64,000 nucleotides of DNA from Massiliimicrobium timonense (GTDB taxonomy: Bacteria > Bacillota_I > Bacilli_A > Erysipelotrichales > Coprobacillaceae), in NCBI RefSeq assembly GCF_002160865.1, contig NZ_NFLJ01000001.1:1-64000 (forward strand). The letters are read 5' to 3'. The notes below the pieces were generated by a model that saw only the letters and a list, made by a program, of their open reading frames with translations, ran no database searches and had not been told where the DNA came from. Shown piece after piece: positions 1 to 10,800 of the stretch. The first letter of the stretch is position 1. Each line of letters opens with the position of its first letter. The position numbers were made by a program, and so were the translations under genes.

Positions 1-177
1 TCTAATGGAGATGGGACAGGATATGCAAAAGAACAATGGAGAAACTTTATTATTGATTATATAAATAGTAAGCAAAATGGAGAATATAAAATTTTGGAAT
101 GTTCTCATTATGTTCATAATATTGAATATCAAAAAATATATGATGAAAGTATAAAATTTATAAACAATTTACAATAA
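1..177 (+). CDS. C-terminal fragment of a probable alpha/beta hydrolase (5' end outside window)
   Basis: The reading frame is open from the first base to a TAA at 175-177, giving the last 58 residues of a protein whose start lies before the window. The tail has a His in the context CSHYVHNIEY followed by an amphipathic C-terminal helix (IYDESIKFINNL). That is how the catalytic-His loop and last helix of alpha/beta hydrolases usually look. No nucleophile elbow can be seen because that part is missing. It lies 30 bp before the DUF3788-like gene and may share its transcript. The family call rests on one motif and should be treated as tentative. Confidence 0.5.
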   Translation, partial: SNGDGTGYAKEQWRNFIIDYINSKQNGEYKILECSHYVHNIEYQKIYDESIKFINNLQ

Positions 178-207
178 CAAATTGAAAGTTATAAAGGAGA
201 AACGAAT

Positions 208-621
208 ATGCTGGATAAAATACCTAATGCAGAAGAAATGACTGCTTTAATCGGACAATCATTATATGATATATGGAATAAACTTTGTGCTTTAATTGAT
301 GAAAAGTATGACATGGAATGTTTATGGAACAAAGGTGGTAAAGCGTGGACTTATGAGTATAAATATCGTCGTGGCGGAAAAACGCTTTGTGCATTGTACG
401 CAAGGGAAAACTGTGTAGGATTTATGATTATCTTGGGGAAAGATGAACAATTAAAATTTGATACAGATAGAAATAGTTATTCAAAAGAAGTGCAGAAAAT
501 TTATGATGAAACTAAAACCTATCACGACGGAAAATGGTTAATGTTTGAGCCAACAGATACAGCCTTATTTGATGATTTTGTTAAACTGCTGGGAATAAAA
601 AGAAAACCAAACAAGAAGTGA
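208..621 (+). CDS. DUF3788-family protein
   Basis: A 137-residue cytosolic protein preceded by an AAAGGAG ribosome site (about 195-201). The middle stretch (WTYEYKYRRGGKTLCALY) and the C-terminal phrase YHDGKWLMFEP are characteristic of the DUF3788 family, small Firmicutes proteins of unknown function, and the length is normal for that family. No catalytic motif is evident. A strong intrinsic terminator follows at 661-694, so it ends a transcription unit that may include the hydrolase fragment upstream. Whether it is ICE cargo or an older chromosomal gene cannot be decided, because the left ICE end is not in view. Confidence 0.7.
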   Translation: MLDKIPNAEEMTALIGQSLYDIWNKLCALIDEKYDMECLWNKGGKAWTYEYKYRRGGKTLCALYARENCVGFMIILGKDEQLKFDTDRNSYSKEVQKIYDETKTYHDGKWLMFEPTDTALFDDFVKLLGIKRKPNKK

Positions 622-660
622 TGATTTTTTTCGTAAATGAATAAATACAAAGCCCAGTTT

Positions 661-694
661 AACGGTTTTATACAAAAAGTATGAAACTGTTTTT
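661..694 (+). terminator. Intrinsic terminator after the DUF3788 gene
   Basis: A 13-bp stem with a few G-U pairs (arms 661-673 and 679-691) closes an AAAAA loop and runs into a T-tract. It closely resembles the hairpin at 1102-1137, so the two flank the 756-1091 gene. Confidence 0.75.
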
Positions 695-755
695 CATATC
701 CTCGATTTTTCACACAACTAGGTATATATTAATATTGTGAGGAGGCGAGAAAGAA

Positions 756-1091
756 ATGTATGATAGAGCAATCGAAGATTTAGAACAAAGCAGAAAATCA
801 AATTATCTAGCATTAAGAGAATACGTGTATCTAAAATCGATTGATGAAGATCCAGAGTTTCGTAATATCACTGAAAAAATGTCAAAACTTTATAATGATG
901 AAAAAATCATATCTAAAATGGTAGATGGATTTACAGTTGTTGATAAAGTAAGTGACGATGATAGACTTAATAAAATCTTCAGATATTTAGAATTGTATCG
1001 AAAACAAGAAGATATGATGGAATTTAAAATGTATCTAAGGGGTATGAGTGATTGTCTTAGACTTTTAGGACAAATAGATAAAATTAAGTAG
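756..1091 (+). CDS. Small helical hypothetical protein
   Basis: A 111-residue protein with a good ribosome site (GAGGAGGCGAG at about 738-748). It is strongly charged and predicted all-helical, with no signal peptide or membrane segment. The C-terminal part (RYLELYRKQEDMMEFKMYL) recalls the last helices of other small proteins in this window (12917-13168, 32735-33085, 60900-61166) that look DUF6809-like, but I cannot confirm common origin. It is a monocistronic unit bracketed by two related terminator hairpins and sits directly before topB. Function unknown. Confidence 0.7.
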   Translation: MYDRAIEDLEQSRKSNYLALREYVYLKSIDEDPEFRNITEKMSKLYNDEKIISKMVDGFTVVDKVSDDDRLNKIFRYLELYRKQEDMMEFKMYLRGMSDCLRLLGQIDKIK

Positions 1092-1101
1092 ATGTTTACA
1101 T

Positions 1102-1137
1102 AACAGTTTCGTACTTTAGTATGAGGCTGTTTTTTTG
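1102..1137 (+). terminator. Intrinsic terminator upstream of topB
   Basis: Arms 1102-1114 and 1119-1131 pair over 13 positions including G-U pairs around a TTTA loop, followed by seven T residues. It ends 13 nt before the topB start, so it could also act as an attenuator in the topB leader. Confidence 0.7.
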
Positions 1138-1150
1138 TGGAAAGGAGCAA

Positions 1151-3229
1151 ATGAAAATGAAATTAGTATTAGCGGAAAAGCCTTCTGTAGCTCAAAGCAT
1201 TGCTAAAGTATTAAAAGCTGATAAACGATATGATGGCTATCTAGAAGGAAACGACTATGTTGTCAGTTGGTGTGTAGGACATTTGGTAGAACTGGTACAA
1301 CCTGAAAATTATGATATTAAGTATACAAAATGGAAGTATGAAGATTTACCAATTATTCCTACAGGTTGGTTATATCAAGTTTCATCAGCAACCAATAAGC
1401 AGTTTAAGGTTATTAAGAAGCTGATGGAACGAAGTGATATAGATGGTCTTATATGTGCAACAGATGCAGGAAGGGAGGGAGAATTGATATTTCGATTAGT
1501 TTATCATCAATGTCGTTGTCGAAAACCATTTGAAAGATTGTGGATTTCTTCTATGGAAGATAGTGCTATCTTAGATGGTTTTAAAAATTTAAAAAATTCA
1601 AGTGAATATGATGCTTTGTATGAAGCTGCATTATGTCGAGAACGTGCTGATTGGTTAGTTGGAATCAATGCGACTCGACTTTTTTCATGTCTTTATTCGC
1701 AAACGTTAAATATTGGTAGAGTTATGACTCCAACACTTGCAATGGTCGTCATACGTGAAGCACAGATATCAGCATTTCAGTCTATTCCATTTTATACGTT
1801 GCAATTATCGTTTGATGGTTTCAATGCTAGTAGCCAAAGAATGGATAGCAAAGATGATTGTGATAAGTTAAGACAAAGTTGTTTAGAAAGCAAAACAGCG
1901 ACTGTTGTTCAGGTTGATAAAAAAAACAAACAAGAAAAAGCACCTTTACTTTATGACTTAACAAGTCTACAAAGAGAAGCCAATCGTTTATTAGGTTTCA
2001 CTGCACAACAGACACTTGATTATACACAAAGTCTATATGAGAAAAAGTTGGTCACTTATCCAAGGACGGACAGTAGATTTCTAACAGATGATATGGCAGC
2101 AAGTGTGAATTGTCTTATTGATGAAGTTTCAATGAAATTTAACATTGGTATTCCAATCTCTAAAGAAGTGAAACAAATTATCAATAACAGCAAAGTCACT
2201 GATCACAATGCCATTGTCCCTACAAAACAAATTACTAAATTTAATTTAACTGAACTAGGTAAAGGAGAGTACCAAGTATTGAAACTTATCGCTATGCGTT
2301 TGTTATGTGCAGTTGGAAAACCTTTTATCTATCAAGAAACAGATGTTGTGTTGAAGTGTTTTGATACTCTATTTAATGCTAAAGGAAAAGTCACTCTTGA
2401 TTTGGGTTGGAAACAAATTAAAGAGTATTTTATAGAAAACAAAAAAGAAAAAGAAGCAACACAATTACCGAATCTTGCTATTGGAGAAAAACTAATTATT
2501 CATGGCTCAGAAATCAAAGAAGGAAAGACTTCACCACCTAAGCACTTTACAGAAGATACATTATTGCAGGCCATGGAAAAAGCCAGTGTAGATGAAATGA
2601 GCGTAAAGATTGAACGCAAAGGAATTGGAACACCAGCAACTCGGGCTGGAATTATTGAAAAACTTGTTCGCATTGGCTTTATTGAAAGAATAGCAAATAA
2701 GAAAGTAAAGAATTTGATACCAACTCAAAAAGGCATTTCCTTGATAACTGTTGTACCTGAACTGATTCAATCAGCATCAATGACAGCGGATTGGGAGGAA
2801 AAACTGCTTGGTATTGAAAAAGGAACTTATGATTCCAAAGAATTTATGCAAGAAATTGAAGATATGGTTACAGGTTTAGTAAAAAATTATGAAGTTGTAA
2901 AAGGAGCAGATGTTATTATGAACAACAAAAAAGTTATAGGAACATGTCCACATTGTGGTAGTGATATCATTCAAGGTCAAAAAGGTTATTTTTGTACAAA
3001 TAAAGAGTGCCGTTTTGTGCTATGGAAAAACAATGCATTCTTTTCGTCCATCGGAAAAAAACTCACAGAAACACAATTTGAGGATTTATTACGAAATAAA
3101 AGGTTAAAATTAAAAGAATGTCAATCAAAGAAAACAGGAAAAGTATTTAATTCAACGGTTATTTTATCTACTGAAAATGATGGCAAAGCTAAGTTCGAAT
3201 TGAATTTTGGAAAGGAAGGACAGAAGTAA
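1151..3229 (+). CDS. topB: DNA topoisomerase III (type IA)
   Basis: A 692-residue type IA topoisomerase that relaxes or decatenates DNA through a 5'-phosphotyrosine intermediate; ICEs often encode their own copy, presumably for transfer or plasmid-like processing. The N-terminal TOPRIM domain has LVLAEKPSVAQ and the acidic DAGREGE motif (about residues 105-111). The active-site Tyr lies in TYPRTDSRF (about Y303). A C-terminal zinc finger starts CPHCGSD and ends with a second Cys pair. Start 1151 is chosen because AAAGGAG at 1141-1147 sits just before it; the in-frame ATG at 1121 would fall inside the terminator hairpin. The stop overlaps the next gene's ATG by one base, indicating coupling. 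Confidence 0.95.
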   Translation: MKMKLVLAEKPSVAQSIAKVLKADKRYDGYLEGNDYVVSWCVGHLVELVQPENYDIKYTKWKYEDLPIIPTGWLYQVSSATNKQFKVIKKLMERSDIDGLICATDAGREGELIFRLVYHQCRCRKPFERLWISSMEDSAILDGFKNLKNSSEYDALYEAALCRERADWLVGINATRLFSCLYSQTLNIGRVMTPTLAMVVIREAQISAFQSIPFYTLQLSFDGFNASSQRMDSKDDCDKLRQSCLESKTATVVQVDKKNKQEKAPLLYDLTSLQREANRLLGFTAQQTLDYTQSLYEKKLVTYPRTDSRFLTDDMAASVNCLIDEVSMKFNIGIPISKEVKQIINNSKVTDHNAIVPTKQITKFNLTELGKGEYQVLKLIAMRLLCAVGKPFIYQETDVVLKCFDTLFNAKGKVTLDLGWKQIKEYFIENKKEKEATQLPNLAIGEKLIIHGSEIKEGKTSPPKHFTEDTLLQAMEKASVDEMSVKIERKGIGTPATRAGIIEKLVRIGFIERIANKKVKNLIPTQKGISLITVVPELIQSASMTADWEEKLLGIEKGTYDSKEFMQEIEDMVTGLVKNYEVVKGADVIMNNKKVIGTCPHCGSDIIQGQKGYFCTNKECRFVLWKNNAFFSSIGKKLTETQFEDLLRNKRLKLKECQSKKTGKVFNSTVILSTENDGKAKFELNFGKEGQK

Positions 3230-4086
3230 TGAAAGAACAAGATTTAATGGGAATCAAGATGATTCGTTTTATCAATAGTCACTATGATGATTTGTTTCGT
3301 ATACAGGATGGAAAATGTATTCAGGTGAATTTTAGAGATCATGCTGTTTTGAAAAGATGTTTTTATGTAGATGAATATCACGCCAAAATTGATGGTGTAG
3401 TTTATCATATTTGTCAGTTTGCGGAAATGATGGAAAAAGCCAATGTAACTTACAATCCTGAAGTCGAAAATGATGAATGGAAGAAAGCATGGAAAGTTGG
3501 TAAGAATAATTTTCTTGTGCTTCAGACCTGTGATGATGGTTATGATTATACGATGTATGACAACCATTATAAAGAAATTGATGGAGGCCAGTTAGATATG
3601 CCAGAACTATCAATGTTGGAAGCTAGAGATATCATTTTAGAGGATTCTGATTTGAAACACCACGATTTAGTAGTTCAAGATTATGATGATATATTAGAAA
3701 AAGTAGAGGAAGTTGAACACCAAGTTCAAATGATTCTTTCGTTTAACAGAGAAGCAGATAATCTTGCTTTTGATTTAACTGATTTTTTTGAGGATGTTGA
3801 TTTATACGAATACAGAGATGTCGTAGAAAACAAGGAAGAAGCAGTAGCTAAATTAAAACAACAAATATTATCGGGAGAAACAAAAGAGATCAAAGACTAT
3901 TTAAAATTAATGGTTGGTGAAGATTCGGATGATCAATATATTGCCGAAGATCTTTTAAATGAATTGGAAGACTTTGAAAGTCGTTCAAACATTATTAAAC
4001 CATCTGTATTGGCTTTGTTAAAAGAAAAGAAAGATGAAGTTTCAATCAAAGGTATCAATACTAAAGAATTTGTAGAAGAAAGATAG
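3229..4086 (+). CDS. ICE-associated protein with LPD16-like domain
   Basis: A 285-residue acidic cytosolic protein whose ATG overlaps the topB stop (TAATG), so the two are translationally coupled. Residues about 95-135 (FLVLQTCDDGYDYTMYD, then EIDGGQLDMPELSM) match what I know as a 'large polyvalent protein-associated domain' (LPD16 type), found in ICE and phage polyproteins. The rest is helical and glutamate-rich. No enzymatic motif is visible. It belongs to the conserved ICE block topB - LPD - YodL - methylase/helicase and is probably a transfer or anti-host-defence accessory, but its role is unproven. Confidence 0.65.
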   Translation: MKEQDLMGIKMIRFINSHYDDLFRIQDGKCIQVNFRDHAVLKRCFYVDEYHAKIDGVVYHICQFAEMMEKANVTYNPEVENDEWKKAWKVGKNNFLVLQTCDDGYDYTMYDNHYKEIDGGQLDMPELSMLEARDIILEDSDLKHHDLVVQDYDDILEKVEEVEHQVQMILSFNREADNLAFDLTDFFEDVDLYEYRDVVENKEEAVAKLKQQILSGETKEIKDYLKLMVGEDSDDQYIAEDLLNELEDFESRSNIIKPSVLALLKEKKDEVSIKGINTKEFVEER

Positions 4087-4096
4087 GTGTATATAT

Positions 4097-4675
4097 ATGT
4101 CAAAAAATAAAATAGAGAAATGGGATGAACTCAATGGTAATGCATCTCAAGAAGAACGATTACAAGCATTTATTGATACAACAACAGATTGCTATGCCAT
4201 CATGCAATTAAAGCGAATTGATGAAACGCTAGGTGAACGTTTTGCTTCCAGGCGAGAATTGGAAAAAATTGGAAGAGTTCCAGAATATGACCATTATGAA
4301 GTCATTTATGTTTCACCATTATATCCTGATATTACTGATGGCTCTGTATTAGATAATCTTTATATGAAATTCAATACAAATCTCCCACAAGATTATCGAG
4401 GTCATAGCTTATCTGTAAGTGATATCGTTGCCTTAAAACAAGATAATAAAGTCACTTGTCATTATGTTGATTCGTTAGGCTTTGGGGAACTAAAAGATTT
4501 TATTCCACCTGAGAACTATCTTAAAAATGCTGAAATGTCATTGGAAGATGATTATGGCATGATTGATGGAGTCATTAACAACGGAAAAGCTTCAGTCCTA
4601 GAACAACTCAAAGAAACGACTTCTAAAAGTAGGGAAAAGAAATTATCATTTCCAACAGAAAGAGAGATTGAATGA
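4097..4675 (+). CDS. YodL-domain (DUF4316-type) ICE protein
   Basis: A 192-residue protein. Residues about 32-140 carry the typical YodL run: CYAIMQLKRIDETLGERFAS, then HYEVIYVSPLYP, then DYRGHSLSVSDIVAL and CHYVDSLGFGELKDF. This arrangement is common next to the methylase-helicase of Firmicutes ICEs. No catalytic residues are known for the domain. The stop overlaps the next gene's ATGATG, and the previous gene ends 10 bp upstream, so it is mid-operon. Function inferred only as conjugative-element accessory. Confidence 0.75.
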   Translation: MSKNKIEKWDELNGNASQEERLQAFIDTTTDCYAIMQLKRIDETLGERFASRRELEKIGRVPEYDHYEVIYVSPLYPDITDGSVLDNLYMKFNTNLPQDYRGHSLSVSDIVALKQDNKVTCHYVDSLGFGELKDFIPPENYLKNAEMSLEDDYGMIDGVINNGKASVLEQLKETTSKSREKKLSFPTEREIE

Positions 4676-4872
4676 TGGAAATTACTAAAGATGAAGCAAT
4701 GTTGATCATGATTTACAGCCCAGGTTATCGAAAAGGACTGATATCAGAATTGGAACAAATGAAATCTAAACTTCAAAGTGATGAAACACAACTTAAATCT
4801 TTGACAGATGAAGTCTTAAAAAAGGTTCACTCAATGACAGATGAAGAATTTAAGCAATTAGATCTTTATTAA
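4672..4872 (+). CDS. Small coiled-coil ICE protein
   Basis: A 66-residue charged protein with two possible starts (ATGATG at 4672/4675) overlapping the stop of the YodL gene. After a short hydrophobic N-terminal part (MLIMIYSPGYRKG) the rest is a heptad-like helix rich in Lys/Glu/Ser. It lies 18 bp before the giant methylase-helicase gene in the same operon. I do not recognise the family. Overlap, operon position and intact frame support it as real. Confidence 0.6.
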   Translation: MMEITKDEAMLIMIYSPGYRKGLISELEQMKSKLQSDETQLKSLTDEVLKKVHSMTDEEFKQLDLY

Positions 4873-4890
4873 AACGAATGGAGGGAAAGA

Positions 4891-7800
4891 ATGAACGACA
4901 AACAACGTTATTTTAATGAAATAGCTCTGGAAACAATAAAAGAAATGACAACAGATGTTGAAAAATGGATGTCTTTTCTAAAAACAATGAGTTATAACTA
5001 TACCTTCACTTATCCAGAACAGATCATGATATTTGCACAACGTCCTAATGCTATTCTATGCAAGGAGTTTGATGAATGGAGATTAGAAAAACAACGTTAT
5101 GTGAAACGTGGTTCTAAAGGGATTGCATTATTTGCTAATAATGGTTATAGATCTTATCTAAGATATGTATTTGATGTTGCTGATACTGGAACACGCCCAA
5201 ATTCTCTTGATTTGAATGAATTATGGAAATTAGATGAACAACATCAAGGTTATATACAAGAGCTCTTAGAGAATGAATTTAAGATAAAAGAAAATGATTT
5301 ATTAAATCAAATTCCAAAAGTTGTTTCCAAGTTGGCTGATGAATATTGGCATGACTTTGAGCATGAGTTCGCTGACATCGTTGCAGATAGTTTTCTGGAA
5401 GAGTATGATGGTTATAACAAGGAGGTAGCTTTTAAAAGAGCGGTAACAGTAAGCGCAACATACTGTGTTTATTTAAGATGTATAGAACATCCAGAAAACT
5501 ACTTTGAAAATGATGATTTCATGAGTATCTACGAATTTAATACCCGCAAAGCAATCAATGCTTTAGGTACGGCTGTAAACAGCATTACAACACAGGTACT
5601 CAAAGAAGTTGAATTAGGAATTGAACAGTATAAATCAGAAAAGGAAAGGAGCATTCAAGATGAACGAAATGAGCTATTTGCAAGTGGGAGATTATCAAAT
5701 TCCCAACATGGTATTGAAAGAACAGAGCCAAGCAGAATTGAACAAGTGGGGGCAAATGAGAAAGACGTATCTAGAGGAACACAAGCCAATGACCTACAAC
5801 GACATGATTCTGAGCGAAACGTTGATTCCTCACTTGATGGAAGTACAGGAAACAGCACAGAACAGAATGAAATTGTTGATGGAGCAGTTGTTGGAAAAGA
5901 ATCCAGCACCGAACAAGAAAATCAATCAGATGGCTTGGGTACGACATATGAACAGCCTAAAAAGCGAAGCAGAAGAAATCGTGAAGACGGAACTAATCAA
6001 CAGTTAAGTTTATTAGACTTTATTAGTGAAGAAGAGCAGATTCAATTTATTGACCAAACGGAGAACAAAAATCAATTGTCCTCCTTTTTTTCTATCGAGC
6101 AAGAAGAACTCAATCAATTCTTGATCTATGGTAGTAATACGACCGATTCAAGAATGATGGTAGTGACTGAATTCATGAAACAAAAACCAATCGAAGATAT
6201 AGCACAATATTTAAGGAATATATATGTTGGTGGTTATGGAATCATTGGAGACCATAGAAACATTGCTGCGTGGTATGGTGATGATGGTATAGAGTTTGCA
6301 AAAGGAAATAAAGCTCTCTTTGTTCCACAAGCACAGGTTGTTCCTTGGTTAGAAGTTGCGAAGACGATTCAATCATTGCTTGAAAATGGACAGTTTATGA
6401 CAAATGTTGAGCTGCAAGAAGCTCCTTCTTTTGAACGAAAACAGTTGGCTGAAAAGTTATGGTATCTATATCGTGATTTTGATGAGCCGGCTAAAGAAGC
6501 TAATCTTCTATCTAAACTAAGTGAATTTGAAAGAAAAGGTTTTCCAGAGGAAACACAAGAAATGGCAAAAATGCTTCAATATGAATCTTATGTTGCTATA
6601 TTGAAGGACCAATTTGAAGAGTTTATAAATCTATATGAACAGGATAGAGGCTTATTGCGTTTTCATTATCATGATTGCGAGGATATTAAAAAAAGATTAG
6701 TAGAATTAAGCTTACCTCGAATTTCTTTTGAAACAACAATATCTGAATTGCCACCTATAAAGTCATTTATCACAGATGATGAGATCGAAGAAGAACTTTT
6801 ACAAGGTAGCAGTTTTGCTCAAGGGAAAACTCGTATATTTAATTACTTTGCTGAAAATCATACAAACAAGGAAAAAGCAGAATTTTTAAAGAAAGAATAT
6901 GGTATTGGTGGACGTTCACATGCTTTATCCTCTAGTGATGGTAGCGGTCAAGATCATGATGCAAAAGGTATTCGATACAAGAAAAAGGACTGTGATGATG
7001 TCAAACTATCATGGCCACAAGTCGTCAAACGTATTGATTCCTTAATGCTTGAAGAACGTTATTTTCCAGAAGTCATGTACGAGTTTGATGACGTACCATC
7101 AAATGTAGATATGGTTGCAAAGGAAACAGAGGTATCTCTAGAACAAAAAGTAGAAGAATCTAAAGAAGATGATTTCCCTTATGAAATTGGGCAGATGGTT
7201 TCTATTGATGATACTGCCTTTGAAATTACTGGCATGAATGATGATATCGTTCAGCTTATAGATAAATCTTTGTCTTATCCAGTTTACCGAGTAGAAAAGA
7301 AAGAAAACTTTGAACAATTGGTTTCCCTTATGCCAGTAAATGAAATAGAAGAAAAGAAAGATATAGAAGCAAATAACTTTATGATTACTGATGAACATTT
7401 AGGAGAAGGTGGACCAAAACAAAAGTATTCAAGAAATGTTGAGGCTATTCGCTTATTGTATCAGTTAGAAAATGAAGATAGAAATGCAACCGAAGAAGAA
7501 CAAGAAGTGTTATCACAATATGTAGGATGGGGCGGTTTACCAGATGTCTTTGACAGTCAAAAAGAAGCATGGGTAAAGGAATACAAGGAACTCAAAGAAC
7601 TTCTTCCAGAGCGTGAATACAAAATGGCAAGAGCATCTACGTTAAACGCTCATTATACAAGTCCAGTTGTAATTGAAGCGATGTATAAGGCACTAGCTCA
7701 AATGGGATTTACTTCTGGTAATATCTTAGAACCATCTATGGGTATTGGAAACTTCTTTGGTATGTTACCTGATGAAATGCGTAATAGTCGTCTATATGGA

Positions 7801-10800
7801 ATTGAGCTTGATTCGATCAGTGGGCGCATTGCAAAGAAACTTTATCCAAAGGCTGATATTACAGTTACAGGATTTGAAACAATGGATCGTAGAGATTTTT
7901 ATGATATTGCGATTGGTAACGTGCCTTTTGGAAATTATAAGGTAAGTGATAAACCATATGATAAGCTAGGTTTTTCTATTCATAATTATTTCTTTGCCAA
8001 GGCTTTAGATCAAATACGACCAGGCGGAGTTATTGCTTTTGTGACGAGCAGATTTACCATGGATCAGCAAAGTCCAGATGTAAGGAAATATATTGCTCAA
8101 CGTGCTGAGCTGTTAGGTGCAATTCGATTACCAAACAATGCATTTAAAGCGAATGCTGGAGCTGAAGTCGTTTCGGATATCATCTTCTTGCAGAAAAGAG
8201 AGCATCCTATTGATATTGAACCGGATTGGGTCCATTTAGGATATAGTGATGATATTGCCTTGAATAGCTATTTTGTTGAGCACCCAAACATGATATTAGG
8301 TGAATTGACAACAAAGTCTACTGCTTATGGTAAAGACGAATTAACAGTGAAACCATATGAAGATAAAGAACTATCGGTTTTATTGTCTGAAGCTATTATA
8401 AATATTCATGGAAAATATCTGGATGCAGAAATAACTGATTATAAAACAATGGAAGATGTTGAAACGATACCTGCAGACCCAGATGTAAAGAATTATTCAT
8501 ATACAGTTGTAAATGATGAAGTATATTTTAGAGAAAACTCTATAATGAGACATTGCAACCTGAATGAGACTGCGAAAAGGAGAATTAAAGGACTTGCCGA
8601 ACTTCGTCAGATTGTTAACGATCTCATTGAATATCAGCTTGAAGACTACCCTAATGAAGATATAAAGAATAAACAAAAGGAATTGAATGATGTTTATGAT
8701 AGCTTTACTGATAAATATGGACTCATCAATTCAAGAGGAAACTCATTAGCTTTTTCAGATGATTCATCGTATTATTTGTTATGCTCGTTAGAAAACATTG
8801 ATGAAAATGGTAATTTAGAAAGTAAGGCTGATATGTTCACAAAACGAACAATCCGTCCTTCAGTTGATATTACAAGTGTTGATACAGCAAGTGAGGCTTT
8901 AGCAATTTCCATTGGAGAAAGAGGACAAGTAGATTTGCCATTTATGTCAGAGTTGCTTGGTACACCAAATGATTTTGATAAGATCATCAATGAATTAAGA
9001 GGTGTTATCTTTAAAGACCCTTTAGGCAGTGATGATATTGAGAAAGATTGGCAAACTTCAGACGAGTATTTGTCTGGAAATGTAAGAGAAAAACTTCATA
9101 TCGCTCGTATTGTGGCTAAAGATAATCCAATGTTTGAAGTCAATGTAGAAGCATTAGAAAAAGCACAACCCAAGGATTTAGATGCCTCTGAAATTGATGT
9201 GAGGCTTGGTGCAACATGGATCGATAAAGATTATATTCAACAATTTATGTATGAACTTTTTGAAACACCTTATTATCTTCAAAGTTATATAGAAGTTCAT
9301 TATTCTGAAATGACAGCTGAATGGCGTATAACTGGTAAAAGTGTAGGAAGCAGAAATGATGTTTTAGTCAATGTAACATATGGTACAGAACGTGCGAATG
9401 GATTTAAGATTTTAGAGGATACACTCAATTTAAAAGATGTACGTATTTATGATATAATCGAGGAAAATGGCAAACAGAAACGAGTTTTGAATAAAAGAGA
9501 AACAACTCTTGCTCAACAAAAGCAACAAGCAATAAAGGAAGCGTTTCAAGATTGGATTTGGAAAGATGCAAAACGAAGGGAGCATTTGATTCAAATATAC
9601 AATGAACTTTTTAATTCAAACAGACCAAGAGAATATGATGGTAGTCATATACGTTTTCATGGAATGAATCCTGATATCGAGTTAAGACCACATCAAAAGA
9701 ATGCTGTTGCACATGTATTGTATGGAGGAAATACGTTATTGGCTCATGAAGTGGGAGCTGGAAAAAGTTTTGAAATGGCTGCTTCTGCGATGGAAAGCAA
9801 ACGTCTTGGATTATGTCAAAAGTCATTATTCGTCGTGCCTAATCATTTAACACTTCAATGGGCAAATGAATTTTTACGACTATATCCTAGCGCTAAATTA
9901 CTTGTAGCAAGTAAAAAGGATTTTGAAACAGCAAATCGTAAGAAATTCTGTGCGAGAATTGCAACAGGAGATTACGATGCAGTTATCATTGGTCATTCAC
10001 AGTTTGAACGTATTCCTATTTCTGCCCAGAGGCAGGAAAAACTATTGCGTGAACAGATTCAGGATATTGAAAATGCTTTAGAAGAATTAAAGTATTCTAG
10101 AGGTGAAAACTTCACAATTAAACAAATGGAAAAGACTCGTAAATCACTTGAAGCAAGACTAGATAAACTATTAGCTAATGATAAAAAGGATGATGTAATT
10201 ACGTTTGAACAACTAGGTGTTGATAGGTTATTTGTTGACGAGAGTCACGCTTTCAAAAATTTGTTCCTTTATACAAAAATGAGAAATGTAGCAGGTCTAT
10301 CTACTTCAGAAGCTCAAAAGTCATCAGATATGTTTATGAAGTGTCGCTATATGGATGAAATCACAAATGGCAAAGGTGTTATATTTGCAACTGGAACACC
10401 AGTTAGCAATTCAATGACAGAACTCTATACCATTATGCGATATCTTCAATATTCGACTTTACAACAAATGAAATTAACACATTTCGATTGTTGGGCTTCT
10501 ACTTTTGGAGAAACCACAACAGCAATCGAGCTTGCTCCTGAGGGTACGGGTTATCGTGCAAGAACACGATTTGCGAAATTTTTTAATCTTCCAGAATTAA
10601 TGAACATCTTTAAGGAAGTGGCTGATATTAAAACATCTGATCAATTAAACCTTCCAGTGCCTAAAACTAAATTTGAAACAGTTGTTGTACAACCATCTAA
10701 AATTCAAAAGGAAATGGTGGAGTCTTTATCAGAAAGAGCTGCTTTGGTTCATGGTGGAAACGTTGATCCATCAGTGGATAACATGCTTAAGATCACATCT

